Positions 33,812 to 42,682 of a DNA stretch of 64,000 nucleotides are shown here, one piece after another. The DNA is from JAFAGX01 sp035624215 (lineage in GTDB: Bacteria; Acidobacteriota; Terriglobia; Terriglobales; Acidobacteriaceae): NCBI GenBank assembly GCA_035624215.1, contig DASPRY010000061.1:1-64000 (forward strand), given 5' to 3'. Under the pieces are notes generated by a model, which worked only from the letters and a program-made list of their open reading frames with translations, made no database searches and had not been told where the DNA came from. Every line of letters starts with the position of its first letter. Position 1 is the stretch's first letter. A program made the translations under genes and the position numbers.

Positions 33812-35581
33812 ATGACCAAGAAAATCCGTCTTGTAATCTGCATCATTTGCCTGAGTTCCATAGCTCTTTCCGCGGCAGATAAGAAAAGCAACGAAGTCGA
33901 GGCAACCAGGACATCGTACGAGCTTCCGCAACCGGCCAAGGAGAACCTTGACCTGACGATGTACCAGAGGATCCGCGACGAGGGATTGGGCCATTCGCAT
34001 GTCATGGAATATGCCTCCGCATTGATGGATGGCATCGGCCCGCGGCTGACTGGTTCTCCAAATTTGAAGCGAGCTAACGAGTGGACACGGGACCAGCTTA
34101 CGGCAATGGGTTGCAGCAACGCCCATCTTGAAGACTGGGGCGAATTCGGCATGGGCTGGCAGCAACTCAACACTTGGGTGCGCATGGTTTCGCCCGACAC
34201 TGCGGTTCTTATTGCGCAGGCGGCGCCTTGGTCGCCTTCCAGCAACGGCGCAATCAGCGGGCCAGCGATTTGGATGGACGTAAAAAAAGAGGAGGACCTG
34301 GGCAAGTTTAAAGGCAAGCTCGCCGGCAAAATCGTTCTGTTGGGCGAAATGCGGGAAGTCAAACCCGTGGACAAGCCCTTGTTCAAGCGCTCGGACGCCG
34401 ACGATCTCGCCAAAATTCAAGAATACTCTCTCAAGCCGGAGCATGAATACAACCTGATGGAGTATTTCAAGAGGCAAGAGCTACGAGCGAAAGTGGCAAC
34501 ATTTATTGCTTCAGAACACGCGATTGCCGTGATTCTTCCTAGTCGCGATGGTCAAGATTCAGGGGGCTCAGGAGGAACAATTTTCGATGATGGCAGCTTC
34601 TCGTGGTTTTCTTATCAGCGTGAACACGCTCCTCCGGTCCCGGTGGTAGTGGCAGCGATTGAAAACTACGGACGCATTTATCGTCTGTTCAAAGCCCACG
34701 TCCCGGTCACCATTGAAATGAACGTAGATACAAAGTACATCGGGGACCACGAGCACGGCTTCGACACCATCGCTGAAATTCCCGGCACCGACCCGAAGCT
34801 GAAAGATGAAGTTGTCATGGTTGGCGGGCATCTGGATTCGTGGGCCTCGGGGACTGGGGCCACCGATAACGGAGCGGGAACCGTTGTGGCCCTCGAAGTA
34901 ATGCGTATTCTCAATGCCCTGCAGGTCAAGCCGCGACGCACCATTCGGATTGGTCTCTGGACGGGGGAAGAACAAGGCTTGTTCGGTTCTATCGGCTATG
35001 TGAAGCAGCACTTCGGGTTCGTGCCACTTTCCACTGCACCTGATCAGATAAAACTTCCGGAGTGGCTGCGCAAACCGGGGGGCCCGGTTCAACTCAAACC
35101 AGAGCAAACGAAAATTTCCGGCTACTTCAATGTGGATAACGGGAGCGGCAAAATCCGCGGCGTCTACCTACAGGAAAATGCAGCGATCGCCCCGATCTTC
35201 GCGCAATGGATTGAGCCCCTGAAGGACCTCGACGTCAGCACCATTACCATGCGCAACACGGGAGGCACCGATCATGAGTCTTTCGATGCGGTAGGCATTC
35301 CTGGTTTCCAATTTATCCAGGACCCGCTTGACTACGGATCCCGCACCCATCACTCCAATATGGACGTCTACGAGAGGCTGCAGCCGACGGACCTGGCGCA
35401 GGCGGCAACGGTGGAGGCGATTTTTGTCTACAACACCGCGATGCGCGACCAGATGCTGCCGCGCAAGCCGCTGCCTCATCCTGAACTGGAAGAACAGCGC
35501 AAAGCTCCGTTGAAGAAAGTGATGCCCGGTGCGGAGGACGTGCCGGAGCAGGCTGCAAAAGACGACAAAGCGGAAATGTAA
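33812..35581 (+). CDS. Secreted M28-family zinc aminopeptidase/carboxypeptidase
   Basis: A di-zinc exopeptidase of about 589 residues from ATG 33812 (GAGGGT upstream; ATG 33794 is possible). A signal peptide (IRLVICIICLSSIALSAAD) is followed by a region with a PA-like insert, then the M28 core: VMVGGHLDSWASGTGATDNGAG gives the first zinc ligands (His, Asp), WTGEEQGLFGS the catalytic Glu and bridging Glu, and HHSNMDVYERL the last His. The closest by eye are carboxypeptidase Q-like dipeptidases. It starts 53 bp after the radical SAM gene on the same strand, but its degradative nature suggests a separate role. Confidence 0.9.
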   Translation: MTKKIRLVICIICLSSIALSAADKKSNEVEATRTSYELPQPAKENLDLTMYQRIRDEGLGHSHVMEYASALMDGIGPRLTGSPNLKRANEWTRDQLTAMGCSNAHLEDWGEFGMGWQQLNTWVRMVSPDTAVLIAQAAPWSPSSNGAISGPAIWMDVKKEEDLGKFKGKLAGKIVLLGEMREVKPVDKPLFKRSDADDLAKIQEYSLKPEHEYNLMEYFKRQELRAKVATFIASEHAIAVILPSRDGQDSGGSGGTIFDDGSFSWFSYQREHAPPVPVVVAAIENYGRIYRLFKAHVPVTIEMNVDTKYIGDHEHGFDTIAEIPGTDPKLKDEVVMVGGHLDSWASGTGATDNGAGTVVALEVMRILNALQVKPRRTIRIGLWTGEEQGLFGSIGYVKQHFGFVPLSTAPDQIKLPEWLRKPGGPVQLKPEQTKISGYFNVDNGSGKIRGVYLQENAAIAPIFAQWIEPLKDLDVSTITMRNTGGTDHESFDAVGIPGFQFIQDPLDYGSRTHHSNMDVYERLQPTDLAQAATVEAIFVYNTAMRDQMLPRKPLPHPELEEQRKAPLKKVMPGAEDVPEQAAKDDKAEM

Positions 35582-35583
35582 GC

Positions 35584-37485
35584 TCAATCGCCCGGCGTGG
35601 CGAGGGTTTGAGCGACGGGTTGACTTTTTCCGCCATTTGCTTCAGTAGTTGACTCGGATAGCGGCAGGGAGAGGCGGAAAGTTGTGCCTTTTCCCGCCGC
35701 TGAGTCGAAATTCACGCTACCATAATGCCACTGCATCACCTGATAGGTTTGCGCGAGACCGATTCCGCTGCCGCCGCTGCCGCGCTTGGTGGTGAAATAC
35801 AGCTCAAAGACCTTGTCTTGAATTTCAGGGGGAATCCCGGCACCCTGATCGCGAATCTCGGTGATGACGTTGTTATGGTCATCTCTGCCCGCGGTCACGA
35901 CTAAACTGCCGCCCTTAGGCATGGCTTGGACGCCGTTCAGCACCACGTTCATGACGGCCTGCTTCATGAAGTCGCTGTCCACCTTTACCGGCAAGGCGTC
36001 GCCGCCAAAGTCCGCACTAATGGTCACGCGGTGTTTTTCCGCCTCGGGTGTGGCCAGCAAGACCACGTCCTCCAGCAAACGGCGGAGGTCGATCTCTTCC
36101 ATGTGGAGATCACGCGGCCGGGTAAAGTCGACCAGGATTTGCACCACGCGATCCAGCCGGCGCAGTTCATTATCGATCACATCGATGTGACGGCGAGCTT
36201 CGGGATCGATCTGCTGCAACTTGCTTTGCAATAACTGCAGATGCAAAACAATGGCGTTCAGCGGATTCTTCACTTCATGGGCGACACCGCGGGTAATGCG
36301 ACCGCTGGCCGACATGCGGCGTGACAATTCAATCTCATCTTCGATGCGCCGCACCGACTCGACGTCGCGCAGTGTGAGCAGAGCGCCAATCGGCGTGCCT
36401 CGCTCCTGGATAAAATCCAAAGAAACTTGTACGCGTTTGCCATTGGCGGCTTCCAATTCCCTCTGATCAATCGAATGCTTCAAGCGGAAAGCGTCAAGCA
36501 CCAGCGTGCCCAAGGCCGATTCCGACGAAAAAATCTCTTTTGCGGTGCGGCCCAGCAATTCACCCCGGGGACGTCCCAGGAAGCGCTCGAGCGACGCGCT
36601 GACGAGGACCACTCGTGCATCGCGCGTAAACAGCATGAGCCCATCCTGCAGCTTGGCCATGACCTGATCGACGTTGTCTTTCAAAGCGGAAAAGATTTCG
36701 CGGGCATCGCGCATCTGGCGTCCGAGATGGGCGATCTTCAAACTGACCAGACCGTATTCGTCATTGCTCGGATCGTGTTCTGCCACGGGTTCACTGGCAC
36801 CGGCGGTCATGCGATCCAGGCTGCGGCTCAGGCGGTCGAGAGGTCCCAGGGCAATCTGCGAGAGGCCGGCTGCCAGCAACAGAGCCAGCAACATGGCAAT
36901 GCCAGAAAAGATGACGGCATGCCGTAAGCGCGGGGTAAGTTCGCTGCGGATAAAAACTGTGTTGATCCCCAGACGAATGCTGCCAAACGGCACCCCGTTC
37001 AGCTGCAGCGGCATGCGCACTTCATAAATATTGGGCGGGTGGTACACCATGCGCAGTTGCCGCCGAAAGCGTGCGTTTTGCAGGAGCTGAAACTCGGGCC
37101 GCTCGGAAATCTGCTTGCCAATCAAATCGGGATCGGTGTGCAGGATTACTTTGCCCTTGGCGTCTACGATGGAGGCATCATACACATAGCGAAACGAGCC
37201 GACCACCGATTCCAACATCGCGTTCAAGTTGCTGTCAGTGGAAAGATAATACGCAACGTCGCGACGCACGGCCCTCGGGTCATCGGTATTTACCCGTGTG
37301 CTGGTCAGATCCGGGACGGCGTTATTGGCAAGCCGAGCCAAATGTGAGGTTAGCTCGGCTGCAATCTCATCGGCGTTTGTGATCTCTTGCCGCAGAACCT
37401 CGGAGACGTAGATGTAGGAGAAAAATGAAGCCAGCGCTGCCACCATGAAAATAATGGCCAGCACGATCTGGGTTTTACGGCGCAT
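35584..37485 (-). CDS. Membrane sensor histidine kinase (HAMP-PAS-HisKA)
   Basis: A 633-residue sensor. A first membrane segment (about 7-27) and a second (about 190-213) flank a periplasmic Cache-like sensing domain. HAMP (about 214-270) and PAS (about 275-375) follow. The HisKA box is RGVAHEVKNPLN with His403. HATPase_c shows N (NVVLNGVQAM), G1 (DQGAGIPPE) and G2 (GSGGSGIGLA) boxes. The NtrB-like H-box and catalytic domain fit signalling to the NtrC-type regulator encoded upstream on the same strand (37570), 84 bp away. The signal sensed is unknown. The two probably form one system for sigma-54 promoters. Confidence 0.9.
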   Translation of the reverse strand: MRRKTQIVLAIIFMVAALASFFSYIYVSEVLRQEITNADEIAAELTSHLARLANNAVPDLTSTRVNTDDPRAVRRDVAYYLSTDSNLNAMLESVVGSFRYVYDASIVDAKGKVILHTDPDLIGKQISERPEFQLLQNARFRRQLRMVYHPPNIYEVRMPLQLNGVPFGSIRLGINTVFIRSELTPRLRHAVIFSGIAMLLALLLAAGLSQIALGPLDRLSRSLDRMTAGASEPVAEHDPSNDEYGLVSLKIAHLGRQMRDAREIFSALKDNVDQVMAKLQDGLMLFTRDARVVLVSASLERFLGRPRGELLGRTAKEIFSSESALGTLVLDAFRLKHSIDQRELEAANGKRVQVSLDFIQERGTPIGALLTLRDVESVRRIEDEIELSRRMSASGRITRGVAHEVKNPLNAIVLHLQLLQSKLQQIDPEARRHIDVIDNELRRLDRVVQILVDFTRPRDLHMEEIDLRRLLEDVVLLATPEAEKHRVTISADFGGDALPVKVDSDFMKQAVMNVVLNGVQAMPKGGSLVVTAGRDDHNNVITEIRDQGAGIPPEIQDKVFELYFTTKRGSGGSGIGLAQTYQVMQWHYGSVNFDSAAGKGTTFRLSLPLSESTTEANGGKSQPVAQTLATPGD

Positions 37486-37496
37486 ATCTGAGGTAG

Positions 37497-37572
37497 TTGC
37501 CAGTGATCAGTTGTCAGTGGCTAGTCACGACATCACCAATTACGCACTACTGACCACTGACTACTGGCTTCA
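37497..37572. repeat. CAGTGGTCAGTAG-type low-complexity repeats
   Basis: The gap between regulator and kinase holds variants of GTCAGTGGCTAGTCA and ACTGACCACTGACTACTGG, which are roughly inverted around the middle. Its right edge overlaps the end of the regulator gene by a few bases. It resembles, in style only, the repeats at 22759-22926. Confidence 0.4.
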
Positions 37573-38964
37573 CACTGGCTGTTCTTCTTTATCGGCCTGC
37601 GCGCTGCCATACTCCTTCAACTTGTTGTGCAAAGTCTTCAAACTGATTCCAAGAATGTCGGCTGCCTTGGTCTTGTTGTTGCTGGTGGCTTCGAGGGTCT
37701 TGAGGATCAGCAGCTTCTCCGCTTCCTCTACGGTTGTTCCGACTCCCAGGTGCACGGCATCCGGGTCCTCGGGCGAGGTGCGGACCGTCGGCTGCCCAAA
37801 CCCGGGCGGCAGATGCTTGGTCTCGATGACTGCCCCATCGCAGACGATGACGGCCCGCTCCAGGGTGTTGCGCAACTCACGCACATTTCCTGGCCAGGAA
37901 TAGTTCTGGAACAAGTGCAGAACAGCCTCGCTGACCGCGGCAGCTTTGCGTCCGTGTTTGGCGCTCATTTCTTTCAGCAGAGAATCCACGAGGGCAGGAA
38001 TATCTTCCTTGTGTTCGCGCAGAAAAGGCATTTGGATGTTGAAAACGTTAAGCCGATAGTAGAGATCGTTGCGCAGTTCGCCGCGCGACACGGCTTCTTC
38101 TGGCACTTTGTTGGTAGAGGCCAGGACTCGGACATCCACCTCGGTTTCGACTTTGCTGCCCAGACGGCGCAACTTGCGATCTTCCAGCACGCGCAGCAGC
38201 TTGGCTTGCGTCGCCACCGGCATTTCACCAATTTCGTCGAGAAGCAGGGTTCCACCCTCCGCCAGTTCGAAACAGCCAGTCCGGCGCTCCAGCGCGCCGG
38301 TAAAAGCCCCTTTTTCGTGGCCGAAGATTTCGCTTTCAATCAGGGTTTCGGGAATCGCAGCGCAATTGATGGGAATAAACGGCTTGGTTCGGCGCGGGCT
38401 CAGCTCGTGAATGGTGCGTGCCACCAGTTCCTTGCCGGTTCCGCTGGCGCCTGTGATGAGCACAGAGGCAGTACTGGGCGCCACCATCTCGATCAAGCGA
38501 AAAATCTCCTGCATTTTCTTCGAGGAGCCCACAAGGCTACCGAGTGTGCCGGAGTCGCGTAACCTTCTGCGTGCAACTTCGAGCTCGGTCCTGGTTCCAA
38601 GCAGAGCAGACGCGTTTTGCAGGATGGTCCGTAGCCTGTCGGTGTCAATAGGCTTAGTTATGTAGTCATACGCCCCCATGCGCATGGCCTGCACGGCGCT
38701 GTCGATGGTGCCTTGCGCGGTAACGACGATTACTGCAACGGTCCGGGTGTCATTGGCGATTCGCTCCAGCAGCTCCAACCCTCCCAGGCGCGGCATCTTA
38801 AGGTCGGTAACCACGATCGAAGGCGACCATTCGGTGACCTTGTCGAACCCCTCTTGCCCGTCGCGGGCAGTTTCGGCACGGTATCCCCACGCTGAAACCA
38901 GCTCTGCCAGCCCGGTTCGCTCATTTTCTTCGTCCTCAACGATAAGTACCTTTTCCTCACTCAT
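37570..38964 (-). CDS. NtrC-family sigma-54-dependent response regulator
   Basis: A 464-residue activator in the standard order: receiver (1-120; phospho-acceptor Asp54 in VVTDLKMP, Lys in YDYITKPID), AAA+ ATPase (about 143-375) and Fis-type DNA-binding helix-turn-helix (about 415-455; KTKAADILGISLKTLHNKLKEYG). Walker A is GASGTGKE and the sigma-54 contact loop is intact (EKGAFTGALERR). Phosphorylated oligomers would remodel RNA polymerase-sigma-54. It is the first gene of the pair with the sensor kinase at 35584. A 428-bp gap separates it from a second, divergent two-component set. Confidence 0.95.
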   Translation of the reverse strand: MSEEKVLIVEDEENERTGLAELVSAWGYRAETARDGQEGFDKVTEWSPSIVVTDLKMPRLGGLELLERIANDTRTVAVIVVTAQGTIDSAVQAMRMGAYDYITKPIDTDRLRTILQNASALLGTRTELEVARRRLRDSGTLGSLVGSSKKMQEIFRLIEMVAPSTASVLITGASGTGKELVARTIHELSPRRTKPFIPINCAAIPETLIESEIFGHEKGAFTGALERRTGCFELAEGGTLLLDEIGEMPVATQAKLLRVLEDRKLRRLGSKVETEVDVRVLASTNKVPEEAVSRGELRNDLYYRLNVFNIQMPFLREHKEDIPALVDSLLKEMSAKHGRKAAAVSEAVLHLFQNYSWPGNVRELRNTLERAVIVCDGAVIETKHLPPGFGQPTVRTSPEDPDAVHLGVGTTVEEAEKLLILKTLEATSNNKTKAADILGISLKTLHNKLKEYGSAQADKEEQPV

Positions 38965-39392
38965 GGCTTTTAATCATTATTAGTGCTAGCGAGGCATCCT
39001 GCAAGCGCAGGATGGCCACGCGCGGTGGTTACGGAAGCGTTAGGTCACCATTCCGCCGCCACACATCTTAAGGCCAAGTTTTCCACTGACACGCGGCTTG
39101 CCTGGTGGCTGATTAGAGTGGTGCTGCTTCCGGAACAAAGGTCCTCCCGAAACGGCACTTTGTGATGGAAAACAAGACCATTACGGGCCGTTAGCGCATT
39201 CCATTTCGACCCCCAAGTTGTTCTGAAAAACGGTGTTCGTCCGTCACCGTGGCGCGTTCACGAAACTCCTAAATTAGGAACGGAGCGTTGCCTGGATTTC
39301 CAAACAAGGAAAACCAGAGATGAGGGATCTCGCGACGATTGCTTGGAGCATCCCCTGACGTTATCACCATAGGGTAACCCGCGGCCTGGCTT
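38965..39392. other. Divergent regulatory gap between two two-component sets
   Basis: About 430 bp with no gene that I can support. It should contain promoters for the NtrC-type gene (minus) and the soluble kinase gene (plus). A weak sigma-54-like sequence lies at 39087-39102. Confidence 0.45.
39087..39102 (+). promoter_or_regulatory. Possible sigma-54 promoter
   Basis: TGACACGCGGCTTGCC resembles the -24/-12 consensus TGGCAC-N5-TTGCW, with one mismatch in the first half and C as the last base. It lies 290 bp before the kinase start, which is far for a promoter. Confidence 0.25.
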
Positions 39393-40196
39393 ATGGGTGC
39401 ATTACCGCAGACCAACCTCGAACCGGCCTTAGCTGAGCGTTCCGAGCAGCAGCTATCGGAAGCGGAGCGAATGGAGACCATAGGCAGGTTGGTAAGTGGA
39501 GTGGCCCACGATTTCAACAACCTGCTCACCGGAATCGTGCTTTGTTCCGACTTGCTGATAGCCGGCTTGCAAAAATCCAGTCGCTTGCGCCATTACGCTG
39601 AGGAAATCCGCGCTGCCAGTGTGCAAGGCGCGGGCATGATTCAGAACCTGCTGGCGGTAGCGAGACAGCGGACCATAACACCCACTTTGCTTTCTCTCAA
39701 CGATGCGATTGTCAGCCTCCGTGGTCTGCTGACCCGTTTGATTGGTGAAAGTGTCGAGTTGGAAATCGAACTGGGCGCGGATCTCAAGCTGGTCAGAATC
39801 GATACCGCCGAGGCCCACGAAATCATTCTCAATCTGGTTCTGAATGCGCGCGATGCCATGCCTGATGGCGGACGGATCGCCTTAAGTACTCGGAATTGTC
39901 CTGCCAATTCGGCAGAGCAGCCTTCGCCTGCGTTCATCGAACTTGCGGTGAGCGACACCGGAACCGGAATGGACGGGGAAACTCAAGCGCGAGTTTTCGA
40001 ACCTTTCTTTACAACCAAGGCAGCCGGAAAAGGAACGGGTTTGGGCCTGGCTACTGTGCACCGCATCGTGAAGCAACAAGGGGGAACAGTAGGGATTGAG
40101 AGCGAACCAGGAAAGGGCACACGCGTGATCATCCGTTTGCCGGCTACGGACTCGAATGAGCAATTACAGAATCCGAACGGGAGGACACCTCTATGA
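39393..40196 (+). CDS. Soluble NtrB-like histidine kinase
   Basis: A 267-residue cytoplasmic kinase with no membrane segment and only about 25 residues before the H-box. HisKA: GRLVSGVAHDFNNLLTG with His39. HATPase_c: NLVLNARDAMPDGG (N box), VSDTGTGMD (G1) and GKGTGLGLATVHRIV (G2). The chain ends just after that domain. With no sensor domain, its input must come from another protein or from its short N-terminus. It overlaps the following receiver gene by four bases (ATGA), so the two form one module, but the partner has lost its AAA+ domain. Confidence 0.9.
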   Translation: MGALPQTNLEPALAERSEQQLSEAERMETIGRLVSGVAHDFNNLLTGIVLCSDLLIAGLQKSSRLRHYAEEIRAASVQGAGMIQNLLAVARQRTITPTLLSLNDAIVSLRGLLTRLIGESVELEIELGADLKLVRIDTAEAHEIILNLVLNARDAMPDGGRIALSTRNCPANSAEQPSPAFIELAVSDTGTGMDGETQARVFEPFFTTKAAGKGTGLGLATVHRIVKQQGGTVGIESEPGKGTRVIIRLPATDSNEQLQNPNGRTPL

Positions 40197-40952
40197 GCAC
40201 CGCTGTGGCCACTGCAGCCGGGCTGCCGGAACTGGAAAGCAGCACTTTTCTAAACCTGTTGATTGTGGATGACGAACGCTCGGTGCGGGAAGCCTGCCGC
40301 GAAGTAGCGCGCTCTTTAGGCTTTAACGGAATGGCGGCCGAGTCGGTCGATCACGCTCACCGGTTGGTGGATTCGCACGCCATTGACGTCGTGCTTCTGG
40401 ACCTGAAAATGCCGGAGAACGGCGGCCTCGAGGCTTTGCGGCGGATCAAACAGCGCCGTCCTGATGCGGAAGTCATCGTGGTGACCGGGAGCACCAGCGT
40501 GCAATCGGCAGTACAGGCTATGAAGAACGGGGCCTACGACTATGTGACCAAACCTTTCACCATGGATGAGATGCGTATTCTACTGGATCGCGTGGCCGCT
40601 CACTTGAAACTCAAGACTGAGAATCGCGTCCTGCGTGAGCGCATCAAGGCCAGGCAAGCCTTCGGCGGAATTGTGGGCAGTGCGCCTGAGATGGAGAAGC
40701 TATACCGCATGATTGCGAAAGCTTCGCAGAGCAATCATCCGGTATTGATTCTTGGAGAAAGCGGCGTGGGCAAAGAATTGGGAATGATCTTGCTTGTCCC
40801 GTTTCCCGGAGTTTGGACGTGGCCCTCAGTGCTTGTAATTGAGCTCGGCAGGTCGGTGAGCTGGTGACAAGCTGTTGGCCGCCCGTCTGTTGGGAATCGG
40901 TAAGACAACGCTATACCGCAAACTCAAGGAGTATGAGATTCAAGCCGTCTGA
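40193..40952 (+). pseudogene. NtrC-type response regulator with AAA+ domain deleted
   Basis: The first 224 codons encode a full receiver (Asp70 in VVLLDLKMPENGG, Thr in VVTGST, Lys in YVTKPF), a linker, and the start of an AAA+ domain up to the Walker A GESGVGKE. There the homology ends: about 25 codons of unrelated sequence lead to TGA at 40865-40867. Immediately after, in another frame, a Fis-type end appears (DKLLAARLLGIGKTTLYRKL, 40866-40952, ending TGA). So the central ATPase has been lost by deletion, leaving both ends. The receiver may still work as a phosphate sink or single-domain regulator. Confidence 0.8.
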
Positions 40953-41055
40953 ATTTGGCATTGAAATTCCCATTGCGGGAGGAATGGGATTGTGGCGGCT
41001 TTGTTAAAAGCAATACTTTCAATGGCCCAAGGTTGGAGGCCCGCGTGCATTCGAC

Positions 41056-41592
41056 GTGATCATGATTCTACTGCTCTCCTCCTTCACCAAAGCCCAAGAC
41101 TGTGCGCGAGCCCTTGAAGAAGCCAGCCACGAGCCGGTCGAGCTGTGCTCCGGCCTGCAAGCCGCCGTCGAAAAACTACAGACACAAGACTTTTCCGCTG
41201 TAATTCTCGATCAACTTTTACTGGATTCTGATCTGGATGAGGAAGAAGTTATTTTCAAGCATCTTGGCTCAGCAGTTCCAGTGTGTGTGAATTTCGCTAT
41301 CGCCGGCATTGGCCGGGTAGTGCGGCAATTCCGTTGTGCCGTACGCCGATGCGAACGCGAACGTAAAACTGCCAGGGAGGACGCGGTGCGAGCATTGCGG
41401 CAGGAATTGAATGACACTCTCACCGCACTCCTGCTTTCCTGCCAGATGGCATTGAAAATCCCGGAGATTCCCCAGCAGGCGCAAAGCAAGATGCAAGATG
41501 TGGAGGTGCTGGCGACGGAACTTAGGGCAAATTGCCAGCTTCGTAACTCACAAGGCCACAAGAACTGTTCCAGAGCCGCAGAGCTTGCTTGA
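41056..41592 (+). CDS. Degenerate receiver-DHp-like protein
   Basis: A 178-residue protein. The first half (1-75) looks like a decayed receiver (MILLLSSFTKAQDCARALEEA, FSAVILDQLLLDSD), with Asp in place. The second half (100-160) resembles the dimerisation helices of a kinase: VRALRQELNDTLTALLLSCQMAL, where the usual His of the H-box (RHELNN) is Gln116. It has no ATPase domain. It follows the decayed NtrC gene by 103 bp and probably belongs to the same signalling cluster. It may bind a kinase or act as an adaptor without phosphotransfer. Confidence 0.5.
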   Translation: MIMILLLSSFTKAQDCARALEEASHEPVELCSGLQAAVEKLQTQDFSAVILDQLLLDSDLDEEEVIFKHLGSAVPVCVNFAIAGIGRVVRQFRCAVRRCERERKTAREDAVRALRQELNDTLTALLLSCQMALKIPEIPQQAQSKMQDVEVLATELRANCQLRNSQGHKNCSRAAELA

Positions 41593-41640
41593 TCAGAACT
41601 CGTGGATACAGCACGTCCGCGGACACATTTGTGTCCAGCG

Positions 41641-42627
41641 CTAATAGCCCTTTTTCTTGTCGACAAGCCCGAGCAGCGGACGGCCTGCGAGGTAACGGCG
41701 CAGATTCTCCGAGAATAGTTGATAGTGGCGCTCCCAGAGCCGCTCAGTAAGTCCTGCGGTGTGTGGAGTGATCAGCAAGTTCTCCAAATCCCACAACTGT
41801 GATTCAGGGGGCAGCGGCTCCTGTTCGAACACGTCGAGAGCAGCACCGCCGATCCGGTGACTGCGGAGAGCCCCTGAGAGTGCAGCTTCATCGATCAAAG
41901 GGCCCCGGCCGACATTGATTAAGCAGGCGTCAGTTTTCATTTTGGAGAGCCGTTCTGCGTTGATGAGTTTCTGTGTAGATGCAGTGATGGGTACGGCAAG
42001 AACAACATAATCGGATTGCTGCAGTAGAGTTTGCAACTGATGCGACGCATAAGCGTGTTCGACACCATTAGGTGTTTCCTTATTCACATGCTCGCGTACA
42101 GCGATCACGCGCATTTCCAGTGCGGAGGCGCGCTTAGCCACTTCGCGGCCGATGCTGCCTAGTCCCACCAGTCCGAGGGTTGCGCCCGCAACTTCGCGCG
42201 GGCGTGGCCGGCTGCTCCACATTCGTTCTTGTCCCCAGATGTGCTTCTGTTGCAGCCGAACAGCATCAGGAATTTTCTTGGCCAGGGCGAAAATCAGTGC
42301 GATTACATGTTCGGCCACTACCGGGCCATGGACTTCGCGTGCGTTAGTCAAAATGACATCGCTGTTGATCAGCTCGGGAAACATGAGTTGATGAACGGCA
42401 GCAGCGGGGGAGTGAATCCAACGGAGTTTCTTAGCAGCGTTGAACTGTTCCCGCCGAATCGACCAGGCAATGATGACTTCGGCATCGTGAAGATCTTCTT
42501 CGATGTGATCGTAATTTGATCGGTGGATGATCTTCAGAGCCGGGAAGTCCCGCTGCAGCCGTTCGACAAACCATGGCGGCGCATTCCAGAGATCGAAGCG
42601 ATGGTGCAAGACGATAAGAAGGTTCAT
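41641..42627 (-). CDS. D-isomer-specific 2-hydroxyacid dehydrogenase
   Basis: A 328-residue NAD(P)-dependent oxidoreductase. The nucleotide-binding motif is LGLVGLGSIGREVAKRA; the substrate Arg lies in INVGRGPLIDE, the catalytic Glu in AALDVFEQEPLPP and the His in NLLITPHTAGLTE. The N-terminal flavodoxin-like lobe (LLIVLHHRFDLWNAPPWF) is typical of glyoxylate/hydroxypyruvate reductase-like and less-characterised members. The precise 2-keto acid is not predictable. It sits 55 bp downstream of gpmI on the same strand and may be in its operon. Confidence 0.9.
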   Translation of the reverse strand: MNLLIVLHHRFDLWNAPPWFVERLQRDFPALKIIHRSNYDHIEEDLHDAEVIIAWSIRREQFNAAKKLRWIHSPAAAVHQLMFPELINSDVILTNAREVHGPVVAEHVIALIFALAKKIPDAVRLQQKHIWGQERMWSSRPRPREVAGATLGLVGLGSIGREVAKRASALEMRVIAVREHVNKETPNGVEHAYASHQLQTLLQQSDYVVLAVPITASTQKLINAERLSKMKTDACLINVGRGPLIDEAALSGALRSHRIGGAALDVFEQEPLPPESQLWDLENLLITPHTAGLTERLWERHYQLFSENLRRYLAGRPLLGLVDKKKGY

Positions 42628-42682
42628 CTCGAGTAATTCTAACGGCGGAATAGGGTGACTTGAGGCAAAGTGCTGCAGCAGT

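Noticed and set aside
37627..38562. A 311-codon antisense frame inside the NtrC-type gene
   Set aside because: It mirrors the AAA+ coding region; no ribosome site or domain.
39087..39102. Firm sigma-54 promoter call
   Set aside because: It has mismatches and is 290 bp from the gene, so it is kept only at low confidence.
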